Shown in pieces: positions 1 through 6,262 of a DNA stretch of 7,046 nt. Position numbers and translations under genes: made by a program. How positions within the stretch are numbered: the stretch's first letter is position 1; each line of letters begins with the position of its first letter. The stretch is from Clostridiales bacterium. Lineage in GTDB: Bacteria; Bacillota; Clostridia; Peptostreptococcales; NVVX01. The stretch is taken from assembly GCA_021129785.1 (NCBI GenBank), contig JAJOKQ010000070.1, forward strand, positions 1 to 7,046, read 5' to 3'. A model generated the notes under the pieces. The model made no database searches. It had not been told where the DNA came from and was given only the letters and a program-made list of their open reading frames with translations.

Positions 1-36
1 AAAAACACTCATTTTTTTTATTCTTGCAAAACAAAT

Positions 37-457
37 TTACAAAAGAACTAACTTTATGTATTTGTATATATATATCGGTATTTTACATATCAAAGTCCCA
101 CCTATTTTGCTAAATAACCCCTCTAATCTTGGTGGACTTGGAGAAACTGTATCTAAATGCTATTTCTTGCTTTATAGCAATACTGTATGACAGAAGTGAT
201 AGTTTCTCAAAATAACCTCTTCTTCTATAGTCTCTATGGGTCATGGCGTCAACCGATTGGCCCCCTAATAGTTCTTTTTGTCCAATAACTATCCTCGCTG
301 GAATTAGTGTACATTGACCTATTAAAGCGTCTGCATTTTCTGCTAACGCAATAATGGCGTTTCCGGGAAGATTCTCTCTAAATTCCCATTTCTATTGTTC
401 AATAGAACGATTTTGTTGAAATATATCATTAAATAGCTCTACTATTTTTTTCGTCAT
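37..457 (-). pseudogene. Broken GNAT-family N-acetyltransferase at the end of the glycan cassette
   Basis: Reading from an ATG at 457, preceded by AGAGG about 10 nt upstream, the frame stops after 21 codons at TAG (392-394). It then continues in the same frame through a recognisable GNAT core: WEFRENLPG, then IGQCTLIP, then QSVDAMTHRDYRRRGYFEKL. The last of these is the family's acetyl-CoA-binding R-R-x-G region. The TAG falls where a Trp codon would fit (EQ-stop-KWEF), so one G-to-A change explains it. At about 142 one extra T on the minus strand shifts the frame. Removing it turns YSF into YSF-PSPPRLEGLF and then SKIGGTLICKIP, which restores the tail seen in such enzymes (a YGFPN-like motif and a 'klGw' region), ending at TAA 37-39. 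Without the correction the frame ends at TAG 110-112. The repaired product is only about 139 residues, shorter than I expect for this type, so the C-terminus is probably lost too. An intact version would likely acetylate a sugar or glycan precursor; the substrate is unknown. Confidence 0.8.
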
Positions 458-500
458 TTGATTTGTAACCTCTAATATTCACCATTTTCAGCCTATCCCT

Positions 501-1577
501 CTACATTATCTCTTCATACAGTTCTTCTAATCTATATACCATCATTTTCACATCAAATAATTTAACAACACGCTCTCTACCAATTTCACCTAGCTTCTTC
601 CGCAACTTTTTGTCATCTATCAACAATTGTAATTTCTCGGCCAGCATATCAGAATTGCGCGGTGTAAAATAGAGCCCAGCCTCTGCTACCACTTCTCTAA
701 TAGCTTCCAAATTTGTAGCAACAATCGGTTTTCCAAGCACCATTCCTTCAGTTAAAACAAGTCCAAATGCTTCATTAGTAGAAGTCAATACGCATATATC
801 CAATTGTTTAATTACTTCCTTGATATTGTTAACAAACCCCATAAATACAACGCTATGGTCAATCCCAAGCTCTTTTGCCATCTCTTTAATTGTTTTTTCT
901 CTTGAGCCTTTACCTACAATAAAAAACTTTACATTCTCATTCTCATCTGTAATTTTTTTTGCAGCTCTTAAGTAGGTTTCATGATCTTTCTCTATTTCTA
1001 TTCTTGCAACCATTCCAATCGTTATGAAGTTATTGTAACCACAATTGCTATACAATCCATTATCTTCGTTGCCATCGAAGAAATCTACATCTATTCCATT
1101 GTGAATTACTTTTATTGCTTCATCTTTAACTCCGCTCTTCTTTAGGGAATTCGCCACCACATTTGAAATTGCAATTATTCTATCAGTCAACATATCTGTA
1201 GTCCACTTTAAAATTCTTTTATTGACAGACCTCTGTTTCCAGTGTTTAGTCATAACAATTTTCGATCCCACAAGTTTTGCAGCTAGTCGCCCTGCCAAAC
1301 TTCCGTGAACGTGCACTATATGAGGTTTTTCTTTATTCAGCATAATAAATATTTTTATAAAGAGTCTTATATCAAAACTTGTTGGTTTAATGCTTGCAGA
1401 TAGGTAGCACGCATGAACATCAGAGTCTTCTAATATTTTTTCATACAACTGTCCTTTCCCATGGTTTATTACTTTCACTTCAAATTTTTCTTTATTTCTA
1501 TATTTCAATATATTCAAAAGATATCGCCCAGCACCGCCGAAAGCATGATCGGAAATAATATGGATAACTTTAATCAT
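501..1577 (-). CDS. Family 4 glycosyltransferase (GT-B fold, retaining)
   Basis: This is a cytoplasmic or membrane-associated enzyme that moves a sugar from a nucleotide-sugar donor to a growing glycan or lipid-linked acceptor. The 358 residues are a normal length for GT4. The N-terminal Rossmann half starts with IKVIHIISD and the GGAGRYLLN glycine loop (14-22), followed by HIVHVHG (86-92). The hinge region carries KVIHNGIDVDFF (156-167), and the second half opens with IGMVARIEIEKD (187-198). The diagnostic E-x7-E motif is EAFGLVLTE (269-277), followed by GKPIVATN. I chose the ATG at 1577 because GGAG lies 9 nt upstream. A TTG at 1592 would add five residues but overlaps that ribosome site. 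The start overlaps the end of the ligase gene by 8 bp, suggesting translational coupling. Donor and acceptor cannot be told from sequence. The neighbouring polymerase/ligase points to cell-surface polysaccharide or glycan synthesis. Confidence 0.93.
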   Translation of the reverse strand: MIKVIHIISDHAFGGAGRYLLNILKYRNKEKFEVKVINHGKGQLYEKILEDSDVHACYLSASIKPTSFDIRLFIKIFIMLNKEKPHIVHVHGSLAGRLAAKLVGSKIVMTKHWKQRSVNKRILKWTTDMLTDRIIAISNVVANSLKKSGVKDEAIKVIHNGIDVDFFDGNEDNGLYSNCGYNNFITIGMVARIEIEKDHETYLRAAKKITDENENVKFFIVGKGSREKTIKEMAKELGIDHSVVFMGFVNNIKEVIKQLDICVLTSTNEAFGLVLTEGMVLGKPIVATNLEAIREVVAEAGLYFTPRNSDMLAEKLQLLIDDKKLRKKLGEIGRERVVKLFDVKMMVYRLEELYEEIM

Positions 1578-3168
1578 TAGTTTCAACTCCAATTTCCACG
1601 CTACTTATTACTAACCCTATAATCACCCAGAAAAAAAATAATATCCTAGGATCGAACCATACATGCTCAACCATTCCATGTAAAATATGTCCTGCCATTG
1701 CTGCTAAAAGTCCATATGTGAAAATCACATTTTTTCTGCACGGCATCCGAGGTATGCTTAATATTGCCCATTTCCACAATGCTAGTAGAAACACGAAAAA
1801 AGCAATAAGTCCCAAAACACCTGTTTCTGATGCTAATTGCAAAAACAAATTATGAGAATGAACTGCTAATGCACTTCCAAAAACAAAGTACTGATACTGA
1901 TATGAAAACGCCTCTAATCCTAACCCTACTCCCCTAAGCCAGTGATATTGCACTAAATCTATAGTTCCAATCCAAATAGAAATCCTATACGCGTTAGATG
2001 AATCTGCTAAATTTGCAATAGACGCAAATCGACGCATTATAATATCTGGTAGCATAACAATAGATAGTACTCCCATAGTTCCTATTGCTATTAATAATCT
2101 TTTGTCAGTTAACACAAAAAAAACAGTAATGGCAAACAAAAATGCGAGCCAACCACCTCTTGATAGGCTTAGCAAAAGTCCCGTGAAAATCATTGCTCCG
2201 CAAAACCCATAAAATAACCGCTCCCATATTTTTTTTTCTGTCAAAACAATAATTACTGCCATGACTCCAACAATAACTAGATATTTAGCAAGCACGTTCG
2301 GGTTTCCTAATGTGCCCATAGCTCTAGTAGTAACTTCGCCAAACGCTTCTACATCCACCCATGTTCCACCCATTGAAATTTTAAAATTGTATTGCAATAT
2401 AGCATAAAAACTCTGGAACAAGCCTGCACTCACATTAACTTTCATAAAGTTAATTAACCTCTTGTCTGTATTTAGGAGATTCACAAGCGTATAGGCAAAA
2501 ATCATTCCACTAAAATAAAGCGTCAATGTTCTTATACTGCTTACTTTAAAAGGTGAAACCAAAACAGCTAAAGCAAGAAAACCAAAAAATAGAATGCAAA
2601 AAGGCTCGAGTTTTATTGTTTTAGTTACTTTTTCTTTTGCTATGAAGCTAATAAATACCGCGAAAGCAAGAAATACTATTTGTGTTAAGTCTAGAAGAGG
2701 CAACAAAAAAGCGAATATGTAAACCCCTTTGATTGTCTTAAATAGAGAAACATATAAAATATATGCAAAACCAACCAATGGGAATATTGGGTTGGTCTCC
2801 AAGAACATAAACAGAACAGCTATAAATATAAAAGAATATCCCCTTAAACGTGTTTTGTTGCAAAATTTATAGGGTGCACAGAAAACCGAGTAAGAAAAAC
2901 TAGACTCAGTACTATTGTTAATATAATCTAAGCATTTGTTTTTAGCGTTCCAACATACACTAATAATACTTTGTATCGTTTTTCCAGTACTGCTTGCGCG
3001 CCAAATATCAAACATAGGATAATCTTTTGTAATCGATCGATAAATCAAACTACATTTAACTGAGTGCATCATATATTTATTGAATTTAGAAAGCAATTTT
3101 ACAGTATAGCTATCGGTAATTAATAAATAGATAAACGTAATTGACTTAATGAATTTACTATTAGTCAT
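1570..3168 (-). CDS. O-antigen ligase/polymerase-like polytopic membrane protein (Wzy_C type)
   Basis: This is a multi-span inner-membrane protein of the O-antigen ligase/Wzy superfamily, which joins or transfers lipid-linked glycans on the outer face of the membrane. Of its 532 residues, those from about 111 onward form roughly 11-13 hydrophobic segments. Family landmarks are TLGNPNVLAKYL (286-297), the LSRGGW loop (335-340), RISIW (395-399), GVGLG (414-418) and the extracytoplasmic HSHNLFLQLASETGVLG (437-453). Residues 1-108 are an unusual, mostly non-membrane extension rich in Ser, Lys, Tyr and aromatic residues. Two adjacent ATGs exist (3171 and 3168); the second has better spacing (6 nt) from GAGGG. 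The gene starts 12 bp after the DUF4330 stop and overlaps the glycosyltransferase, so it sits in the middle of an operon. In a single-membrane organism an LPS ligase makes no sense, so a role as capsule/teichoic-type polymerase or glycan-to-protein or glycan-to-wall ligase is inferred. The substrate is unknown. Confidence 0.88.
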   Translation of the reverse strand: MTNSKFIKSITFIYLLITDSYTVKLLSKFNKYMMHSVKCSLIYRSITKDYPMFDIWRASSTGKTIQSIISVCWNAKNKCLDYINNSTESSFSYSVFCAPYKFCNKTRLRGYSFIFIAVLFMFLETNPIFPLVGFAYILYVSLFKTIKGVYIFAFLLPLLDLTQIVFLAFAVFISFIAKEKVTKTIKLEPFCILFFGFLALAVLVSPFKVSSIRTLTLYFSGMIFAYTLVNLLNTDKRLINFMKVNVSAGLFQSFYAILQYNFKISMGGTWVDVEAFGEVTTRAMGTLGNPNVLAKYLVIVGVMAVIIVLTEKKIWERLFYGFCGAMIFTGLLLSLSRGGWLAFLFAITVFFVLTDKRLLIAIGTMGVLSIVMLPDIIMRRFASIANLADSSNAYRISIWIGTIDLVQYHWLRGVGLGLEAFSYQYQYFVFGSALAVHSHNLFLQLASETGVLGLIAFFVFLLALWKWAILSIPRMPCRKNVIFTYGLLAAMAGHILHGMVEHVWFDPRILFFFWVIIGLVISSVEIGVETND

Positions 3169-3180
3169 CATAATCCCTCA

Positions 3181-3672
3181 CTAATCCTGTATTCCAAAAA
3201 CTACTCCCACACCTTCAAAGTGCTTAGTTAGTACACGTAGCTCTGTCCCCACCTTTATTTCAATAGTGCCAATAAGAACTTTGTTTTCTCTAATTGAGCC
3301 TGTCCCTCGCAAAACAATTAAAGCATCAAATCGATCTGGAACTATCGCATTTACAAGCTTACCTTCACTTGTTTCAACTATTTTCGTCGCCGGATTAATC
3401 TCAATACTCACCACATCAACTTTAGCATTTCTCCCAGTTTTTTGTAGCCTTCCTGGTTCTTTAAATAAAGCTTCAACTTGGAATTTAGTTAATTGAGGCA
3501 GAAAAACTGTCACCGTTATCTCGTCTTCTTCTCCTATTTCTTCTTGCAAATTAGAGAAAAACAACCCTTGTTTTAGAGCAAAAAAACCTATCCCCACTAT
3601 AACAACTAATACAACAAAATCAATCCAGTTAATTTTCCCAAACAATTTCCCTTCACTATCAATCACTTTCAT
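3181..3672 (-). CDS. DUF4330-type membrane-anchored protein
   Basis: This 163-residue protein of unknown biochemical function fits the DUF4330 pattern. It has a short cytoplasmic start (MKVIDSEGKLFGKINWID), one transmembrane helix at about 18-36 (FVVLVVIVGIGFFAL), then an extracytoplasmic beta-rich domain. That domain holds EITVTVFLPQL (51-61) and closes with KVLIGTIEIKVGTELRV (131-147). The start is the ATG at 3672 because AAGGGGG lies 8 nt upstream. In-frame starts farther out (up to a TTG at 3720) would overlap the previous gene and lack such a site. The 37-bp gap to the exported-protein gene holds only an AT-rich 6-bp inverted repeat and no terminator. The ligase gene follows 12 bp later. 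From memory, DUF4330 genes are often next to O-antigen-ligase-like genes in Clostridia, which supports an accessory role in glycan assembly; that role is inference. The family call rests on pattern recognition, not on a profile search. Confidence 0.78.
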   Translation of the reverse strand: MKVIDSEGKLFGKINWIDFVVLVVIVGIGFFALKQGLFFSNLQEEIGEEDEITVTVFLPQLTKFQVEALFKEPGRLQKTGRNAKVDVVSIEINPATKIVETSEGKLVNAIVPDRFDALIVLRGTGSIRENKVLIGTIEIKVGTELRVLTKHFEGVGVVFGIQD

Positions 3673-3709
3673 TTGCAAAGCCCCCTTGTGTTTCATACTA
3701 ATTTTTTTA

Positions 3710-4186
3710 TTAGTTTTCAATATAGAATGCTCCCTTTATCATTATAAACAAATCTGTTTTTGCTTTTATCCCTCTACCATCATCTCTTGGAATAATTATC
3801 AAATGATTCGCTGGGACGGATTCGCCACTCTTAATATCGCGCGCAGCAGTGACGTCTGACAAACCTCCTAATTCGCTTGTAATTGCCGAAGCTTTACCAC
3901 CTCTTATTATTAGTTCTGTTCCTTTACCTGCAATTACGGCCTGCCCTGCTTTTACTTCAACTACTTCAAAAGTTGCCGCAGTTCTATTGCGCTCTGCTTC
4001 AGCTACTTTTTCATCTATATAAAATTGCATTTGCTCCATTCTTTGCTCTACATAAGACAAAGTAACAAGCGGATCTCCCTGAGTTCCTGGTTCATTATTC
4101 ATTGCATAAACTGCCTGTACTACTATTATTAAAGAAAAAATACTAGTCAAAACTAGTACTGATTTCTTGTTAAAATGTTTTATCAA
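3710..4186 (-). CDS. Exported or membrane-anchored protein of unknown function, first gene of the glycan cassette
   Basis: The 158-residue protein starts at a TTG (no ATG is nearby) with GGAGGG 6 nt upstream. Residues 1-28 look like a signal peptide: positively charged MIKHFNKK, a hydrophobic core, and VYA before a likely cleavage site at 28/29. Next come GDPLVTLSYVE (37-47) and a charged, probably helical stretch to about 69. A compact beta-rich domain follows: FEVVEVKAGQAVIAGKGTEL (73-92), IIRGGKASAI (93-102), GGLSDVTAARDIKSGESVPA (107-126), then NHLIIIPRDDGRG (127-139). The DPLVT-SYVE start and the GTE-RGGKA and PRDDGRG motifs match a conserved hypothetical family that I remember from Firmicutes, without an assigned function. 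The mature domain would act outside the membrane. It opens the block running into DUF4330, ligase and glycosyltransferase, so a role in surface glycan or wall processes is likely but unproven. Confidence 0.75.
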   Translation of the reverse strand: MIKHFNKKSVLVLTSIFSLIIVVQAVYAMNNEPGTQGDPLVTLSYVEQRMEQMQFYIDEKVAEAERNRTAATFEVVEVKAGQAVIAGKGTELIIRGGKASAITSELGGLSDVTAARDIKSGESVPANHLIIIPRDDGRGIKAKTDLFIMIKGAFYIEN

Positions 4187-4223
4187 TGGTATCCCTCCGT
4201 TATAGAATTATTAATTACCGTGC

Positions 4224-4253
4224 AAAAAGACCTAAACGGAACATTCAAGTCTT
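4224..4253 (-). terminator. Candidate intrinsic terminator after the toxin gene
   Basis: On the minus strand, just after the toxin stop, AAGACTTGAA and TTTAGGTCTT form a 10-bp stem (two G-U pairs) around a 7-nt loop, with the descending arm running into a five-T run. The stem is GC-poor, so termination may be partial and allow read-through into the exported-protein gene. No convincing separate promoter for that gene is visible in the remaining ~37 bp; TATAAC close to its ribosome site is the only -10-like hexamer. Confidence 0.5.
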
Positions 4254-4255
4254 CC

Positions 4256-4606
4256 TTAAAAATCTATTATGCTAAAGCTTACACATAGCCCTTCATTGAC
4301 TCTTTCCATAATCGCTTCATCTATATTCCCAACTTTTTCTTCTAGCCTTTTCTTATCAATCGTGCGTATTTGTTCTAATAATATTACTGAATCTTTAGGT
4401 AGTCCGTATTCCTTCGCAGTAATTTCAACATGTGTAGGAAGTTTCGCCTTGCTAATTTGTGATGTAATTGCTGCAACAATAACCGTTGGGCTATACCTAT
4501 TACCTATGTCGTTTTGTACTATTAATACAGGTCTAACTCCTCCTTGCTCTGATCCTACAACTGGGCTCAAGTCTGCATAAAATATATCCCCTCTTTTTGC
4601 ATTCAC
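4256..4606 (-). CDS. ndoA: EndoA/MazF-family mRNA interferase (toxin)
   Basis: This is a sequence-specific endoribonuclease toxin of the MazF/PemK family. The product is almost collinear with Bacillus subtilis EndoA, which cuts single-stranded RNA at UACAU. With the GTG at 4606 it is 116 residues, the same length as the B. subtilis protein, and reads KRGDIFYADLSPVVGSEQGG (4-23) and RPVLIVQNDIGNRYSPT (25-41). Conserved active-site and RNA-binding positions are present: Glu20, Arg25 and Thr48. Later come KLPTHVEI and DSVILLEQIRTIDKKRL, all family hallmarks. GGAG lies 10 nt before GTG 4606 but only 1 nt before an alternative GTG at 4615, so I prefer 4606; the longer form would be 119 residues. 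The antitoxin stop is 1 nt upstream, giving tight translational coupling. The toxin is expected to be held inactive by the antitoxin encoded next to it. The family call is very secure; the exact cut site here is inferred. Confidence 0.96.
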   Translation of the reverse strand: MNAKRGDIFYADLSPVVGSEQGGVRPVLIVQNDIGNRYSPTVIVAAITSQISKAKLPTHVEITAKEYGLPKDSVILLEQIRTIDKKRLEEKVGNIDEAIMERVNEGLCVSFSIIDF

Positions 4607-4607
4607 A

Positions 4608-4883
4608 TCATTCACACTCCGCTATTTTCGTTTCATAGTTTTTTAAAGAGGAAATATCTTGACTTAATCCTGTTTCTGCTATAGACAAATTAATTGTTGC
4701 CATCTCTTGATACCCATTTTTCATTTTTTCTTTTCTCTCTATCTTGCTTTTTTCCCTAATATACATTTTCATTGCTTTTATTATAAACTCGCTTCTGTTC
4801 GTTTTTTCATTTGATACAATATCATCGATTTCCCTCAGAAGGTTATCAGGTAAACTGATAAGGATTTTTTTAGATTCTGCCAT
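4608..4883 (-). CDS. ndoAI: EndoAI-type ribbon-helix-helix antitoxin
   Basis: This 91-residue partner of the downstream toxin has two parts. Residues about 5-45 form a ribbon-helix-helix DNA-binding domain: strand KKILISLP, helix NLLREIDDIVS, the turn NEKTNRSEF, and helix IIKAMKMYIRE. Residues about 50-91 form the toxin-binding tail, whose GYQEMATINLSI (57-68) corresponds to GYMEMAKINLNI in B. subtilis EndoAI. The start ATG at 4883 has a strong GGAGGTG 6 nt upstream; a perfect 10-bp palindrome (4895-4904) in the leader touches this site. A near-consensus promoter and a duplicated 15-bp element lie just upstream, consistent with the usual autorepression of toxin-antitoxin operons by the antitoxin or the complex. 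The gene follows alr, as in B. subtilis. Confidence 0.93.
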   Translation of the reverse strand: MAESKKILISLPDNLLREIDDIVSNEKTNRSEFIIKAMKMYIREKSKIERKEKMKNGYQEMATINLSIAETGLSQDISSLKNYETKIAECE

Positions 4884-4922
4884 TGTTGCACCTCCAAATA
4901 TTTGAGAATATAATTACACTCA

Positions 4923-4952
4923 ATTATATATTATTCATTGTAAGCCTGTCAA
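4923..4952 (-). promoter_or_regulatory. Sigma-A-type promoter of the toxin-antitoxin operon
   Basis: On the minus strand a perfect -35 TTGACA (4947-4952) is followed after 18 bp by a perfect -10 TATAAT (4923-4928). Transcription should begin near 4916, giving a leader of about 33 nt before the antitoxin ATG. The promoter lets the pair be expressed independently of read-through from alr. Confidence 0.8.
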
Positions 4953-4971
4953 TATGTATTACTCATTGTAA
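4929..4971 (-). repeat. Duplicated 15-bp operator-like element over the toxin-antitoxin promoter
   Basis: Two direct copies on the minus strand, TTACAATGAGTAATA (4957-4971) and TTACAATGAATAATA (4929-4943), differ at one base and are offset by 28 bp. The upstream copy contains the perfect dyad TTAC-n5-GTAA. One copy sits just upstream of the -35 box and the other lies inside the -35/-10 spacer. This is where a ribbon-helix-helix repressor would block RNA polymerase. Binding by the adjacent antitoxin is inferred. Confidence 0.65.
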
Positions 4972-4983
4972 AAAATACCTTTT

Positions 4984-6174
4984 TCACTCTAACACATAAT
5001 CTCTAACTTTAATAATGATATTATCTTCAAGATAAACTCTCGGAACCCTTCGCCCCACCATACAAACAATTTCGTAATTAATAGTTCCTAGTTTATCTGC
5101 CAATGTATCAGCAGTATTTACTTTTTTTTCATCTTCACCAAATATTATTACTTCGTCACCTCTTATAACTTCAATACCTGTAGCATCAACCATGCTTTGA
5201 TCCATGCATATTTTCCCAACGACTGGCAATTTTTCTCCTTTTATAGTTACTTCAGCTTTATTTGTCAGCATTCTAGTAAAGCCGTCTGCATACCCTATTG
5301 GTAATGTGACGATATTGCTTTCTTCTTTAGTTTTATATATCAGACCATAGCTTACCCCTCTTCCTTTAGGAAGTTTTTTAGAATGTGCTACTTTAGTCTT
5401 CAATGTCATAACCGGTTTTAAGATAATTTTTTCTTTGTTCACTTCTTTCGATGGGTATAAGCCATAAAGCATTATGCCTGCTCTTACCATATCTAAATTC
5501 ATTTCCGGAATATCAATAATAGCGGCACTATTTGAAACATGCTTAATTTCTATATTAAAACCTTCTTTTTCTAATTCATTTACAAAGTTAATAAATTGAT
5601 TATACTGCTGATACGTAAAAGTTTTATCTTTTATATCTGCAACCGCAAAATGTGTATATATACCCTCTACGTAAATGTTGTCAAGCTTAAAGACTTCTTT
5701 TACAACACTTAACTCTTGATCTGTAGCTTGAAAACCTAATCTCGACATTCCTGTATCAACTATTACATGTATTTGCATAGTTCTGTTCATAGTGCTTGCA
5801 ACTTTAGAAAAAACCCTAGCTTGATCTAAAGAATAAACTGTCTGTGTTAAGTTATAGTCTATTATTAAGCCTGCATGGTCAGCAGGGGTATAACCTAAAA
5901 CTAATATAGGAACATCTACACCTGCTTTTCTAAGCTGTATAGCCTCAGATAATATTGCTACAGCAAATCTATCTGCTCCGTTATCTAATAAAGTTTGTGC
6001 TATTTCAACAGCCCCATGCCCATATCCATCAGCCTTTATTACCGCACATACTATTGTATTCTTTTTAACTGCCTTCCTAACTTCTTTTACATTGTGTTTT
6101 AAGTAGTCGAGATTAATTTCCGCCCAAGCAGGTCTTAGCATTTTATGCTCGTATATTCTTTCTCTTTTTTTCAT
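4984..6174 (-). CDS. alr: Alanine racemase, PLP-dependent
   Basis: This cytoplasmic enzyme interconverts L- and D-alanine, supplying D-Ala for peptidoglycan (and for D-alanylation where present). The 396 residues are slightly longer than a typical ~385. The N-terminal TIM barrel begins with RPAWAEINLDYLKHN and carries the PLP lysine, Lys47, in VIKADGYGHG (45-54). DTGMSRLGF (140-148), HVSNSAA (212-218) and VRAGIMLYGLYP (230-241) are the expected PLP-contacting and family motifs. In the C-terminal beta domain the catalytic tyrosine is Tyr276 in RGVSYG, followed by LPIGYADGF (291-299) and KICMDQSMVD (321-330). The ATG at 6174 is chosen because AAGGA lies 7 nt upstream; an in-frame TTG at 6180 abuts that site. 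An AGCAAG/CTTGCT hairpin (6192-6213) precedes the ribosome site. The gene sits between acpS and the toxin-antitoxin genes, a conserved Firmicute neighbourhood. Confidence 0.97.
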   Translation of the reverse strand: MKKRERIYEHKMLRPAWAEINLDYLKHNVKEVRKAVKKNTIVCAVIKADGYGHGAVEIAQTLLDNGADRFAVAILSEAIQLRKAGVDVPILVLGYTPADHAGLIIDYNLTQTVYSLDQARVFSKVASTMNRTMQIHVIVDTGMSRLGFQATDQELSVVKEVFKLDNIYVEGIYTHFAVADIKDKTFTYQQYNQFINFVNELEKEGFNIEIKHVSNSAAIIDIPEMNLDMVRAGIMLYGLYPSKEVNKEKIILKPVMTLKTKVAHSKKLPKGRGVSYGLIYKTKEESNIVTLPIGYADGFTRMLTNKAEVTIKGEKLPVVGKICMDQSMVDATGIEVIRGDEVIIFGEDEKKVNTADTLADKLGTINYEIVCMVGRRVPRVYLEDNIIIKVRDYVLE

Positions 6175-6221
6175 GTTCAAATCCTTTCTTTAGCAAGTAG
6201 GGAGATTCTTGCTTTAGTTTT

Positions 6222-6255
6222 ATTATACAAGGGGGGGGTGGATAGTTTCGTTCAA
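6222..6255 (-). promoter_or_regulatory. Possible weak promoter for alr
   Basis: The acpS-alr gap contains a perfect -10 TATAAT on the minus strand (6222-6227), about 48 nt before the alr ATG. The best -35-like hexamer, TTGAAC (6250-6255, overlapping the acpS stop), lies 22 bp away, too far for a normal promoter. At 17-bp spacing only a poor hexamer is found. Much of the spacer is a run of eight C. It is either a weak -10-driven promoter or not a promoter. Confidence 0.3.
6231..6238. repeat. Homopolymer run of eight G (plus strand) / eight C (minus strand)
   Basis: This is an uninterrupted G8 tract in an otherwise AT-rich window, located between the end of acpS and the start of alr, beginning 3 bp upstream of the -10-like TATAAT on the minus strand. 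Such runs are prone to slippage during replication. Confidence 0.8.
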
Positions 6256-6262
6256 TCTATCC
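6240..6262 (-). repeat. Inverted repeat spanning the acpS stop codon
   Basis: GGATAG and CTATCC form a perfect 6-bp stem around 11 nt; after one mismatch, two more pairs (TT/AA) can form inside. The stop codon of acpS lies in the loop. The stem is followed by A and then the C run rather than T residues, so it is not a standard intrinsic terminator. It could stabilise the acpS mRNA end or be fortuitous. Confidence 0.35.

Noticed and set aside
1..36. T/A-rich left edge, considered as a terminator
   Set aside because: The minus-strand ATGAGTGTTTTT would need a partner beyond the window, and no hairpin can be formed from the visible bases.
3697..3714. Perfect AT-rich inverted repeat (ACTAAT/ATTAGT) between the exported-protein and DUF4330 genes
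   Set aside because: The 6-bp stem has one G-C pair and an all-A loop on the minus strand with no T-run after it, so it is not a believable terminator; the genes are probably co-transcribed.
3883..4065. Plus-strand Leu-rich 60-codon frame
   Set aside because: It is antisense to the exported-protein gene, and its leucine-rich run is the expected complement of Glu/Gln/Lys codons.
4269..4580. Plus-strand open frame of 103 codons opposite the toxin gene
   Set aside because: The minus strand encodes a near-perfect EndoA; the opposite frame is low-complexity Ser/Thr/Ile with no supporting signals.
4972..4986. AAAAA-loop-TTTTT pattern just after the alr stop on the minus strand, considered as a terminator
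   Set aside because: The stem is only A-T pairs with a 4-nt loop, far too weak for intrinsic termination.
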